From contig CAJUMH010000002.1 of the NCBI GenBank assembly GCA_910587145.1, positions 11,546-70,448 of the forward strand: 58,903 bases of DNA, in the 5' to 3' direction. The translations under genes and the position numbers were made by a program. The notes under the pieces are model-generated. The model had not been told where the DNA came from. It searched no databases and saw nothing but the letters and a program-made list of their open reading frames with translations. Source of the stretch: an uncultured Ruthenibacterium sp. Lineage in GTDB: Bacteria; Bacillota; Clostridia; Oscillospirales; Ruminococcaceae. Of this stretch, positions 9,108 through 16,627 are shown piece by piece (position 1 is the first letter of the stretch; the number at the start of each line of letters is the position of its first letter).

Positions 9108-10004
9108 TCAGCCCTTGACGGCGCCGATCATAACGCCCTTTACAAAATACTTTTGCAGGAACGGATACAGGCACATGATGGGCAGCGTGGCCACTACCAT
9201 GGTGGCGTATTTCAGGCCGTCGCCGATGATCTCGACATCGCCGGACGAGCCCGCCATGTTGCTGATGTCGCTTTGGATCAGCACCTCGCGCAATACCATT
9301 TGCAGCGGATACATGGCGCGGTCCTTCAGGTACAGCAGCGCCGGGAACCATGAGTTCCACAATCCCACGCCGTAAAACAGCACCATCACGGCGAGGATGG
9401 GGCCGGAGAGCGGCAGCACGATGCGGAAAAAGATCACAATATCGTTGCAGCCGTCCAGCGAGGCGGATTCCACAAGCTCGAACGGGATCGTCGATTCAAA
9501 AAATGTGCGCATAATGATCAGATTGTACGTGCTCACAGCCGTAGGCAGTACCATGGCCCAGATTGTGTTCAGAAGGTTCAGCCGCTGCACGATCAAAAAT
9601 GTCGGGATCATGCCGCCGGTGAAGAACATGGTGAACACAAACAGGCCCATAAAAAGATTGCGTCCGTAAAAATCCTTGCGGGAGAGCGGGTAGGCCGCGC
9701 AGGCCGTAAGCGCTACGCTGATGCATGTGCCGAGCACCGTGTACAGGATGGTATTGCCATAGCCCTGCCAGATGCTGGCGTCCTTGAACACCTTTTCGTA
9801 CATCGAGAACGTAAAGCCCTTCGGCCAAAACGATATTTCGCCGCGCAGCAGCGCCATCGGATCGCTGAACGAACCGCTGATGATGTGCAGCAGCGGGAAT
9901 ACAATGATTGCGCAGAATAGGATCAAAATCGCGTAAACCACACCGGTAAAAATGCGCTCGCCGGCGGTTTCTTTGATTTTTGTGCTTTTTTTCGATTGTT
10001 CCAT
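9108..10004 (-). CDS. carbohydrate ABC transporter permease (LplC/YtcP type)
   Basis: A 298-residue inner-membrane permease of the CUT1 sugar-importer class. Six hydrophobic segments are visible. The conserved cytoplasmic coupling loop (EAA-like) reads ELVESASLDGCND near residues 178-190, and the C-terminus ends in the typical FLQKYFVKGVMIGAVKG. Together with the upstream permease and lipoprotein it forms an LplABC-type importer. No ATPase gene is in the cluster; such systems commonly share an MsmX-type ATPase encoded elsewhere. Its ATG shares one base with the stop of the upstream permease (TAATG), which indicates coupled translation. Confidence 0.93.
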   Translation of the reverse strand: MEQSKKSTKIKETAGERIFTGVVYAILILFCAIIVFPLLHIISGSFSDPMALLRGEISFWPKGFTFSMYEKVFKDASIWQGYGNTILYTVLGTCISVALTACAAYPLSRKDFYGRNLFMGLFVFTMFFTGGMIPTFLIVQRLNLLNTIWAMVLPTAVSTYNLIIMRTFFESTIPFELVESASLDGCNDIVIFFRIVLPLSGPILAVMVLFYGVGLWNSWFPALLYLKDRAMYPLQMVLREVLIQSDISNMAGSSGDVEIIGDGLKYATMVVATLPIMCLYPFLQKYFVKGVMIGAVKG

Positions 10005-10966
10005 TACCAGAGGCTCACCTCGCTTATCCGCTTGCTGATTTTATTGAACACAATGATAACGATAAAGTTGATGATGGAATTGAACAGGCCGATGGCCGCC
10101 GAGAAGCTGTATTCGCCGCCCTCGAACGCGCGCCGGTAGACATAGGTGGAGATAACATCCGCCGTCTCGTAGGTGGCGGGATTGTACATCAGCATGATCT
10201 TTTCATAGCCAACCGTAAAAATGCTGCCCATGCGCAAAATCAGCATCGTCATAATTGTGGGCAGAATGCACGGCAGCGTGATGTGCAAAAGCTTTTTCCA
10301 CTTGGAGGCGCCGTCCACGGTGGCCGCCTCGTACAGCGAGGGGTCGATGCTTGTGAGCGCGGCCAGATAGACGATGGAACCGTAGCCCGCCGATTGCCAG
10401 ATATCCGAAAGCACGTAGACGGTTTTAAAATAGCGCGGCTCCGCCATAAAATGGATGGGGCTGCCTCCGAACAGCTGGATGATCTGATTGAACAGGCCGT
10501 TGCTGGGCGACAGCATTGCATTGATGAGGCTTACGACTACGACGGCAGAGATAAAGTGCGGCATATATACGATGGTCTGCACGCTTTTTTTAAAAAACCT
10601 GCCGCGTACCTCGTTCATCAAAAGTGCGAGGATCACCGGGATGGGAAAGCCCACTACAATAGAATACACGCTGATGCCGAGCGTGTTTTTGATCAGCCGG
10701 CCAAAATATTCCGATTGGAAGAACTGGATAAAATATTTGAACCCGACCCATTTTCCGCCGGTAATGCCGAGGGCGGGCATAAAATCGCGGAATGCGATTT
10801 GTGCGCCGTACAGCGGCGCATACATAAAAATAATATACCAGATGAGCGTTGGCAAGATCAGCAGATATAAATACCGGCTGGTCCAGATTCGTTTGCCCGC
10901 GTGGCTCAGCCTGCCGGCCGAACCGGCGCGGGACGCTCCGGTCTGCGTAGAAACAGCGGTTTTCAT
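10004..10966 (-). CDS. carbohydrate ABC transporter permease (LplB/YtcQ-partner type)
   Basis: A 320-residue inner-membrane permease, partner of the LplC-type permease. After a charged N-terminal tail, hydrophobic segments start at YLYLLILPTLIWYIIFMYAP. The EAA-type coupling loop is SLYEAATVDGASKWKK near residues 195-210. The start at 10966 was chosen because GGAAGGAGG lies upstream (11-base spacing) and the next upstream ATG has no ribosome binding site. It stands between the solute-binding lipoprotein and the second permease. The product delivers the imported glycan through the membrane; the substrate is unknown. Confidence 0.92.
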   Translation of the reverse strand: MKTAVSTQTGASRAGSAGRLSHAGKRIWTSRYLYLLILPTLIWYIIFMYAPLYGAQIAFRDFMPALGITGGKWVGFKYFIQFFQSEYFGRLIKNTLGISVYSIVVGFPIPVILALLMNEVRGRFFKKSVQTIVYMPHFISAVVVVSLINAMLSPSNGLFNQIIQLFGGSPIHFMAEPRYFKTVYVLSDIWQSAGYGSIVYLAALTSIDPSLYEAATVDGASKWKKLLHITLPCILPTIMTMLILRMGSIFTVGYEKIMLMYNPATYETADVISTYVYRRAFEGGEYSFSAAIGLFNSIINFIVIIVFNKISKRISEVSLW

Positions 10967-11102
10967 AACGATGGCGTCCTCCTTCCGAGACGGCGCGCCA
11001 AAGCGGCGGACGCAGCCGGTAAGAGGCCGGCTGCGCCCGGCTTGCGCTTGGCGCGGCTTTTTTTGGGGAAAGGCGCTTTTCAAAAGCCTAAAAAGCGGCC
11101 TC

Positions 11103-12725
11103 TCAGCTGTTCCAGGTATCCACGGCGTCCTGATAGATGCCGATCACCTTTTCAATGCCCATTTCCTTTACCTTCGAGACATAGGTATCCCAGTTGTCGA
11201 AGGATTCGCGGCCTGTGATGAACTTCATCACCATTTCGTCCACGTAGGTTTCAATATCGGCCATTGCGGCACGGCGTTCGGCGTCCGCCTCGGACGGGAA
11301 CGAGATCGTTCCGGGGATCACGTACTGATTGGAGGTTTCCAGGAACGGGATAATGCAGTTTTCTTTGGCCTCCAATACGGCGTCGTCGTCCAGCTGGCTG
11401 GTTTCGCAGAAGCACAGCACAGAGGGCATGCCTGTGCCCTGCGCGATTGTGAACGTGCCAACGGCCTGCTTCGGAGAGAGGCCGTCGGGGTTATTCATTA
11501 CATAATCCGTAAAGACGGGCTCGCCGTTTTGCATGGTGTAGTGCGTGCCCTCGATGCCCATATTCACCAGCAGCTGGCCCTCGGGGCTGTACATATAATC
11601 GAGCCATTCTACCACGCGGTCTACATTTTTGCAGGAGGCGGTGATCGTTGCGCCCACAACGGCGCGGGGCACAAGGTCGATATTGCTGTGGATCTGCACA
11701 CCGGCCTCGCCCTTCGGCGGCTCGGTGGCGGCTACGTGGAAATCGGGTACGCTGGCGGGCATGGTAGCGTTCTGCGCGGCCAGCATGCCGCCGAGCGGCC
11801 CGGCAAACGAGGCCACGATATTCTGCGCCAGCTTTGCGCTGAACGAAGAATAATCGGCGGTGATGATCTCCTGATCGAGATAGCCCTTGTTCCACATCTC
11901 GTTCATCCACATCAAAGCGTCGCGATAGCGCTCGTCAATGGGGCCGTAATGCACTTTGCCGCCGTCGGTGGGATCGGTGAAGAAATCATCCAGCACGCCC
12001 CACGCCACACAGAAGTTACGCAGCGGATCCATGGAATATACGCTGAACGGGATTTCGTCGTTCTGCCCGTTGCCGTTTAGATCGGTGGTTTTCACCAGCT
12101 CCCAGTAATGCTCCCAGTCTTCGATCGTAACGGGGGAGTCCAGTTCCAGCGCCTCCAGCCAATCGGTACGCACGATGTACGGAATATTGCCCGAGGGCGT
12201 TTCATCCAGCATCGGCAGATAGTAGATATTGCCGTCGCCGTAGGTGAGGGCTTTTTCCACGCCCGGGCGCTTGTCCAGCTCTGCCTTCAAATTCGGCATG
12301 CTGCTATGGATGTAATCGTTCAGCGGCAGGATAATACCGGTCTCGCCGTACTTCAGAACATCCGTCATGGGCATCTCCATGATTACGTCGGGCAGTTCTG
12401 TCTCCATCATCACAAGGTTCAGGCGTTCGGCAAGGTTTTCCTGCGGGGGATTGTCAAATTCAAAATCGATATTGAACATCTCGCCCATCACCTTAAAGAT
12501 CTCCATCTGATCCATCGAGACCTCGTGACTGGCTTTGCTGCGGAAGACGCGCACGGTGATGCGCTCGCGCTCCGGTGCGCCGCCCGCATCCGAAGCGGTG
12601 CTTCCGGCGGTGGAAGCGGGTGCGGCGGGTGTGCTTGAAGAGGAGCCGGAGCAGCCTGCAAGCAGACTCACGGCAAGCGCCAGCAGCAGCATGGCGCTGA
12701 CGATGCGTTTGAGATTCTGTTTCAA
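11103..12725 (-). CDS. extracellular sugar-binding lipoprotein (LplA/YtcQ type)
   Basis: A 540-residue substrate-binding protein. A signal peptide (SAMLLLALAVSLLAGC) ends in a lipobox with Cys25, so the mature protein is a lipoprotein on the outer face of the membrane. A Ser/Ala/Thr-rich linker follows, then a type-1-like bilobal binding fold with family features such as DWLEALELDSPVTIEDWEHY. It feeds the two downstream permeases. The TTG at 12725 is preferred to the ATG at 12740, because ATGGAGGA supplies a GGAGGA ribosome binding site at the right distance for TTG and the lipobox then falls at residue 25. Clusters of this type usually import oligosaccharides such as plant or host-glycan fragments. 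Confidence 0.92.
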   Translation of the reverse strand: MKQNLKRIVSAMLLLALAVSLLAGCSGSSSSTPAAPASTAGSTASDAGGAPERERITVRVFRSKASHEVSMDQMEIFKVMGEMFNIDFEFDNPPQENLAERLNLVMMETELPDVIMEMPMTDVLKYGETGIILPLNDYIHSSMPNLKAELDKRPGVEKALTYGDGNIYYLPMLDETPSGNIPYIVRTDWLEALELDSPVTIEDWEHYWELVKTTDLNGNGQNDEIPFSVYSMDPLRNFCVAWGVLDDFFTDPTDGGKVHYGPIDERYRDALMWMNEMWNKGYLDQEIITADYSSFSAKLAQNIVASFAGPLGGMLAAQNATMPASVPDFHVAATEPPKGEAGVQIHSNIDLVPRAVVGATITASCKNVDRVVEWLDYMYSPEGQLLVNMGIEGTHYTMQNGEPVFTDYVMNNPDGLSPKQAVGTFTIAQGTGMPSVLCFCETSQLDDDAVLEAKENCIIPFLETSNQYVIPGTISFPSEADAERRAAMADIETYVDEMVMKFITGRESFDNWDTYVSKVKEMGIEKVIGIYQDAVDTWNS

Positions 12726-12879
12726 AATGTTTTCCTCCATTTCTCGGCCGGACAGGGTGCACGCAAAAGCGGGCTGCCCCGCGGCGTGTGCTGATAAAGG
12801 GCAAACGACCGGGCAGCGCACGCCCGTACGCTGCGCGCGCTGCTTCGGCACCGCCTGCTTTCAAGCGGCTGTTTGTAAA

Positions 12880-12909
12880 AGCATAGCATGCCGAAACCAA
12901 GAAAATCAA
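12880..12909 (-). promoter_or_regulatory. candidate promoter of the importer operon
   Basis: On the minus strand, TTGATT (12909-12904) and TATGCT (12885-12880) are separated by 18 bases, about 155 bases before the lipoprotein start. Both boxes match the sigma-A consensus at four of six positions only. Confidence 0.35.
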
Positions 12910-12959
12910 GGGCCTTTTGTGAAAAATATATAAAAATATTTTGCAAAATTAAGTATGAT

Positions 12960-13019
12960 TTGTATACAATATCTACAAAGTTTTGATTTTTCTTTCTTCC
13001 GTCATGGTGAAAATCAAAA
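12960..13019. promoter_or_regulatory. palindromes in AT-rich control region
   Basis: A perfect 10-bp palindrome (TTGTATACAA, 12960-12969) lies close to a perfect 10-bp inverted repeat, TTTTGATTTT (12981-12990) with AAAATCAAAA (13010-13019). They sit in a sharply AT-rich patch between the importer operon and the divergent oxidoreductase gene. They are candidate operators for the AraC-type regulator or another sugar regulator. Confidence 0.4.
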
Positions 13020-13353
13020 TTTCATGGTGGCCGCTCTTGACGTGCGGCGCGGCACACAGTAAGCTGAAAGAAACAGAGGAACGCACCGCCGAGCGGGGCC
13101 GGCAGGGCCTTTTGCCCTTCATTCAGGTGTACAGGGCAGATTTTAATTAAGGTATACAGGGCGATTTGAGCATGCGCGGGAACGGTCTCTCTGAAAGAGG
13201 CGAAAGGCCTGCCGCCGCTTCTTCGGCGGTACGTTCTTTTGGGCAAAAGGGTGCAGGAGGCATTTTGCAGAGGCGCTTTTTGTTTTTTTTGAAGGAAAAA
13301 GCCCCGGCGGGAACCGGCAATGTGGAGACACCACGGAAAGGAACGATTTATAA

Positions 13354-14652
13354 ATGAGCAAACAGATCACTGCGATCATCGTGGGCGCGGGACACCGCGC
13401 GCTGCTGTACAGCATGTATGCGCTGCAGCATCCCGAGGCATTCAGGATCGTCGGCGTGGCCGACCCGGATCCCATCCGCCGCAAAAAGACGGCGGAGATG
13501 CACGGCTTTCAGGAGGATATGTGCTTTGAGAGCGGCGAAAAGCTGGCAGAGCTTCCCAAAATGGCGGACGCTGTCATCAACGGAACAATGGATACGCAGC
13601 ATATCCAAACGGCGGTGCCGCTGCTGCGCCGCGGCTATGATATGCTGCTGGAAAAGCCCTTCGCCGTGAACGAGGAAGAAATGTGGGAATTACAGCGTGT
13701 TGCAAAGGAAACCGGGCGTAAGGTGATGATCTGCCATGTGCTGCGGTACGCGCCCTTTTATGCGGAGGTCAAGCGGCGCCTGCTTGCGGGCGAAATCGGC
13801 GATATCATCAATATTCAGGCGACGGAGCATGTCAGCTACCATCATCTGGCCGTATCGTTTGTACGCGGCAAATGGGGCAACGAGGAAAAATGCGGCGCGC
13901 CGATGCTGCTGGCAAAGTGCTGCCACGACATGGATCTGATCATGTGGCTGAAAAGCGGCGTCGCTCCCCGACAGGTGGCCAGCTTCGGCAGTGATTTTCA
14001 GTTTGATCCCGCCAAAAAGCCGGCGGGGGCGGGCAAACGCTGTATGGTGGACTGCGCGGTGGAAAAGGACTGCCTCTATTCCGCAAAAAAACATTATATC
14101 GATCATCCCGACCGCTGGGCTTTTTATGTGTGGGACTGTCTGGAGCATCTGGAGCACCCGACGCTGGAGGACAAAATCCGCTCTTTGAAGACGGATAACA
14201 TCCATGGCCGCTGCGTTTGGGACTGCGGGCACACCGTGGTGGATCATCAATCGGTTGTAATCAACTTCGCCGACGGCGCCACGGCGACGCTGAATATGAT
14301 CGGCGGCACGGCACGGCCGGAGCGCAATCTGCACATCATCGGCACCAAGGGCGAGATCAAAGGCGTATTTGACGATTCCGTTTTCACGGTGCGCACGATC
14401 GACAATGCCGGCGAGACCGGCTGGCGGGAGGAAACCGTGGATCTGAAGATCGGCGGCGACAAAAGCGGTATGACGGGCCAGCACGGCGGCGGAGACCTGC
14501 TTTTGGTGGAGGATTTTGTGCGCGTGCTGCAGGGGGAGGAGCCCTCTCTCTCGTGCACGAGCATCAACGATTCCATCAACGGCCATCTTGCTGTATTTCG
14601 CGCCGAAAAGGCACGCAAGACCGGCACGGTTGCCGAGCTGCCTGCGCTGTAA
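13354..14652 (+). CDS. Gfo/Idh/MocA-family oxidoreductase
   Basis: A 432-residue NAD(P)-dependent sugar or cyclitol oxidoreductase. The N-terminal Rossmann domain starts with IIVGAGHRA (GxGxxA-type dinucleotide loop) and VADPDP at the end of strand two. The family signature EKPFAV is near residue 97, after which the alpha/beta C-terminal dimerisation domain begins. KWGNEEKCGAPMLLAKCCHD carries the conserved Cys-His-Asp region seen in GH109-like and inositol-dehydrogenase-like members. An AAAGGA ribosome binding site precedes the ATG at about 11 bases. It is divergent from the importer operon and is probably part of the same catabolic locus; the substrate is unknown. Some family members act as NAD-dependent glycosidases, which cannot be excluded. 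Confidence 0.88.
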   Translation: MSKQITAIIVGAGHRALLYSMYALQHPEAFRIVGVADPDPIRRKKTAEMHGFQEDMCFESGEKLAELPKMADAVINGTMDTQHIQTAVPLLRRGYDMLLEKPFAVNEEEMWELQRVAKETGRKVMICHVLRYAPFYAEVKRRLLAGEIGDIINIQATEHVSYHHLAVSFVRGKWGNEEKCGAPMLLAKCCHDMDLIMWLKSGVAPRQVASFGSDFQFDPAKKPAGAGKRCMVDCAVEKDCLYSAKKHYIDHPDRWAFYVWDCLEHLEHPTLEDKIRSLKTDNIHGRCVWDCGHTVVDHQSVVINFADGATATLNMIGGTARPERNLHIIGTKGEIKGVFDDSVFTVRTIDNAGETGWREETVDLKIGGDKSGMTGQHGGGDLLLVEDFVRVLQGEEPSLSCTSINDSINGHLAVFRAEKARKTGTVAELPAL

Positions 14653-14727
14653 GGCGGTGCGGCGCGCTCCAGGCGCGGCTCAAAGCGCCATAAAAGCCGA
14701 AAAACAGCCGATTTATAAAAGAAAAGC

Positions 14728-14757
14728 TTGACGGCGGCGTCTGTTTTATTGTATAAT
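14728..14757 (+). promoter_or_regulatory. sigma-A promoter of rpsF-ssb-rpsR
   Basis: TTGACG at 14728-14733 and a perfect TATAAT at 14752-14757 are separated by 18 bases. Transcription would start near 14764 and give a leader of about 110 bases before rpsF. Confidence 0.85.
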
Positions 14758-14763
14758 AAATTG

Positions 14764-14876
14764 CTCACCGCAGAAAAGGCTTGCCTTGTCCGCAGGCCGG
14801 CAGCCTGTTCCCTGCAAAGGCGGGCAGATCCTTGCCCCGTTAAAGGGGCCTTATGTCCAAAAGGAGGTGCACAGAA
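14764..14876 (+). promoter_or_regulatory. structured 5' leader of rpsF
   Basis: The leader contains a GCCCC/GGGGC hairpin (near 14834-14850) and a GC-rich segment with CCGCAGGCCGGCAGCC, just before the AAAGGAGG ribosome binding site. Many bacteria control this operon by binding of the S6:S18 complex to an rpsF leader hairpin with a CCG-containing bulge. Whether this leader folds that way was not tested. Confidence 0.3.
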
Positions 14877-15203
14877 ATGGCAAAGTACGAAACCATGCTG
14901 GTGACGGCGGCGACGCTCGACGAAGAGGCCACCGCCGCGCTGGTCGGCAAGTTCAAATCCCTCATTGAGGCGAACGGCACGATCGATTCTGTCGAAGAGT
15001 GGGGCCGCCGCCGTTTTGCTTATCCGATCAATAAGCAAAACGAGGGGATCTATACGCTCATCCACTTTACGAGCGGGCCCGATTTCCCCGCAGAGCTGGA
15101 CCGCGTTTACAAGATCACCGACGGTGTGGTGCGCTCGATGATCGTCGCGAAGGAAGAAGAAGCGGCGAAACCCGAGGCAAAAGCGGAAACGGAGGCGGAA
15201 TAA
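14877..15203 (+). CDS. rpsF: 30S ribosomal protein S6
   Basis: A 108-residue protein of the small ribosomal subunit that pairs with S18 on 16S rRNA. The start KYETMLV and the central block WGRRRFAYPINKQNEGIYTLIHF are family hallmarks. An acidic and Lys/Ala-rich tail ends the protein. An AAAGGAGG ribosome binding site lies 8 bases upstream of ATG 14877, so the in-frame ATG at 14853 is rejected. Its stop overlaps the ssb start (TAATG). The gene order rpsF-ssb-rpsR is the conserved Firmicutes arrangement. Confidence 0.98.
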   Translation: MAKYETMLVTAATLDEEATAALVGKFKSLIEANGTIDSVEEWGRRRFAYPINKQNEGIYTLIHFTSGPDFPAELDRVYKITDGVVRSMIVAKEEEAAKPEAKAETEAE

Positions 15204-15655
15204 TGCTGAATGTGGTAGCGTTGATGGGCCGCCTTGTGGCGGATCCGGAGCTGCGTCATACAACGAGCGGCATCGCGACCTGCTCGTTCCGCATTGCGGT
15301 AGACCGCAGCTTTGTACGCGCGGGGGAAGAGCGCAAGGCCGATTTTATTGATATCGTTGTCTGGCGCCAGACGGCGGAGTTCGTCTGCAAATACTTCCGC
15401 AAGGGAAACCTCATTGCCGTGGACGGTTCCATCCAGACGCGCAATTATGAGGATAAGCAGGGCAACAAGCGCACTGCGTTCGAGGTAGTGGCAAATAACG
15501 TTCACTTCACCGGCGAGCGCAGCGGCGGCGGCCAGGGCGGCTACAGCGCGCCCGCGCCCGCAGCGCGCCCCGTTTCGGCAGAGCCTGTCAGCTACGCGGT
15601 CGGCAGCGCCGATGATTTTGCAGTGATCGACGACAACGACGACATTCCGTTCTAA
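15203..15655 (+). CDS. ssb: single-stranded DNA-binding protein
   Basis: A 150-residue SSB. The N-terminal OB fold (about residues 1-105) begins MLNVVALMGRLVADPELR and contains DFIDIVVWRQTAEFVCKYFRKG. A Gly/Ala/Pro-rich linker follows, and the C-terminus ends in DDNDDIPF, the acidic tip that binds partner proteins such as PriA, RecG and RecQ. The ATG shares one base with the rpsF stop. Single-stranded DNA protection in replication and repair is the expected role. Confidence 0.98.
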   Translation: MLNVVALMGRLVADPELRHTTSGIATCSFRIAVDRSFVRAGEERKADFIDIVVWRQTAEFVCKYFRKGNLIAVDGSIQTRNYEDKQGNKRTAFEVVANNVHFTGERSGGGQGGYSAPAPAARPVSAEPVSYAVGSADDFAVIDDNDDIPF

Positions 15656-15657
15656 GA

Positions 15658-15704
15658 GCCCCAAAAGCAAAAAGCGGCAAAAGCTGCTTTTTGCTCTGTG
15701 GGGC
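15658..15704 (+). promoter_or_regulatory. hairpin between ssb and rpsR
   Basis: A long imperfect stem (GCCCCA with TGTGGGGC outside, GCAAAAAGC with GCTGCTTTTTGC inside) starts three bases after the ssb stop. It has no clean T-run after it, so it may be an mRNA-stability or attenuation element that adjusts rpsR expression relative to ssb. Confidence 0.45.
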
Positions 15705-15787
15705 GCGCCCAGAGCAAATGATCCCGCCGCAAGGCGGGAAGGCGCGCAAAGCGCGCCGTGCCACTTTGAGAGAAGGAGGATACGAAC

Positions 15788-16045
15788 ATGCCTTTCGACA
15801 GAGACCGTCAGGACAGCCGTGGCGGCCGTCCGCGCGGACGCCGCAAGAAGGTTTGCAGCTTCTGTGTGGATCGCATCGACCACATCGATTATAAAGACAT
15901 TCCCCGTCTGCGCAAGTATATTTCCGAGCGCGCGAAGATCATTCCCCGCCGCGTTACCGGTACGTGCGCATTCCATCAGCGCGAACTCACCGTCGCCATC
16001 AAGCGTGCGCGTCACGTTGCGCTGCTTCCGTATATCAGCGATTGA
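15788..16045 (+). CDS. rpsR: 30S ribosomal protein S18 (zinc-binding form)
   Basis: An 85-residue small-subunit protein and partner of S6. An Arg/Gly-rich N-terminus leads to KKVCSFCVDRIDHIDYKD and PRRVTGTCAFHQRELTVAIKRARHVALLP. Cys23, Cys26, Cys60 and His63 form the zinc site, so this is the C-plus form rather than the zinc-free paralogue. AGAAGGAGG lies upstream of the ATG with good spacing. It is the last gene of the operon and is followed by a terminator. Confidence 0.98.
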   Translation: MPFDRDRQDSRGGRPRGRRKKVCSFCVDRIDHIDYKDIPRLRKYISERAKIIPRRVTGTCAFHQRELTVAIKRARHVALLPYISD

Positions 16046-16115
16046 CCGTCTGATTCGGCAAACCGCCGTTTTGCGTTTTTGAAAAACGCTTTTCGGAAAA
16101 CGCATAAAAAAGATT

Positions 16116-16148
16116 TGGAGGGCCATCCGAGAGGATGGCTCTTTTTTG
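16116..16148 (+). terminator. intrinsic terminator of the rpsF operon
   Basis: The stem GCCATCC (16122-16128) pairs with GGATGGC (16133-16139) around a GAGA tetraloop and is followed by CTTTTTTGTTTT. It lies about 75 bases after the rpsR stop. Confidence 0.9.
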
Positions 16149-16563
16149 TTTTGCCGCTTTTTTGGCGGCCCCTATTTTTGGGAAAAAGATGTGAGTTTTC
16201 ATGTAGAATGAGAAAAACAGCTCCGTGAAACTGGAAAAAGGTTGAAAAGGCTGGAAATGGCTAAATTGAGCTGTTTCCAGGGTGTGGAGAGGCTTGAAAA
16301 CGACGATTTTCGGCGGAAATTCCGCAGGGCGATTGAAAAATTTTGGGGGCCATTTTTGGGCGGTTTTGCGGGAGCAAGCACGCGGGCAGTGGGTAGTTCA
16401 AAGGGGGGGTTAAGAGCATTTAAGCGGGGTTTAACAGGCCGGGCATAAAATGGCCGAAAACGGCTATATATTGGTAGTGTCAAGAGTTTTTCGCAAAATA
16501 GTATGCGGGTTCTGGGAAAAAGGAGTCAGCCGTTGATAGAGACGTCTTCCAGGATGAGAACAT
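16149..16563. other. gene-free flank left of the IS256-family element
   Basis: About 415 bases without a credible gene. From 16470 to 16563 the composition changes and contains GTGTCAAGAGTTTTTCGC, which looks like the end of another insertion sequence rather than host DNA. It does not continue the IS630 coding sequence found on the other side of the IS256-family element. Confidence 0.45.
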
Positions 16564-16585
16564 CCCAAAGTTTGTGTAAACCTCC
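16564..16585 (+). repeat. left inverted repeat of the IS256-family element
   Basis: Starts CCCAAAGTTTGTGTAAAC and mirrors the right end at about 17 of 22 positions. Confidence 0.7.
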
Positions 16586-16627
16586 TGTGCGGTGTAGAAT
16601 ACAAGCACCACACAGGAGGAATTACAT

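Larger units (their letters stand above)
12726..13353. other. 628-bp divergent intergenic region
   Basis: No gene is seen here. The region separates the importer operon (minus) from the oxidoreductase gene (plus). It holds the AT-rich palindromes at 12960-13019, a weak minus-strand promoter, and a GC-rich stretch at 13030-13350 without a recognisable plus-strand promoter. Confidence 0.6.
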
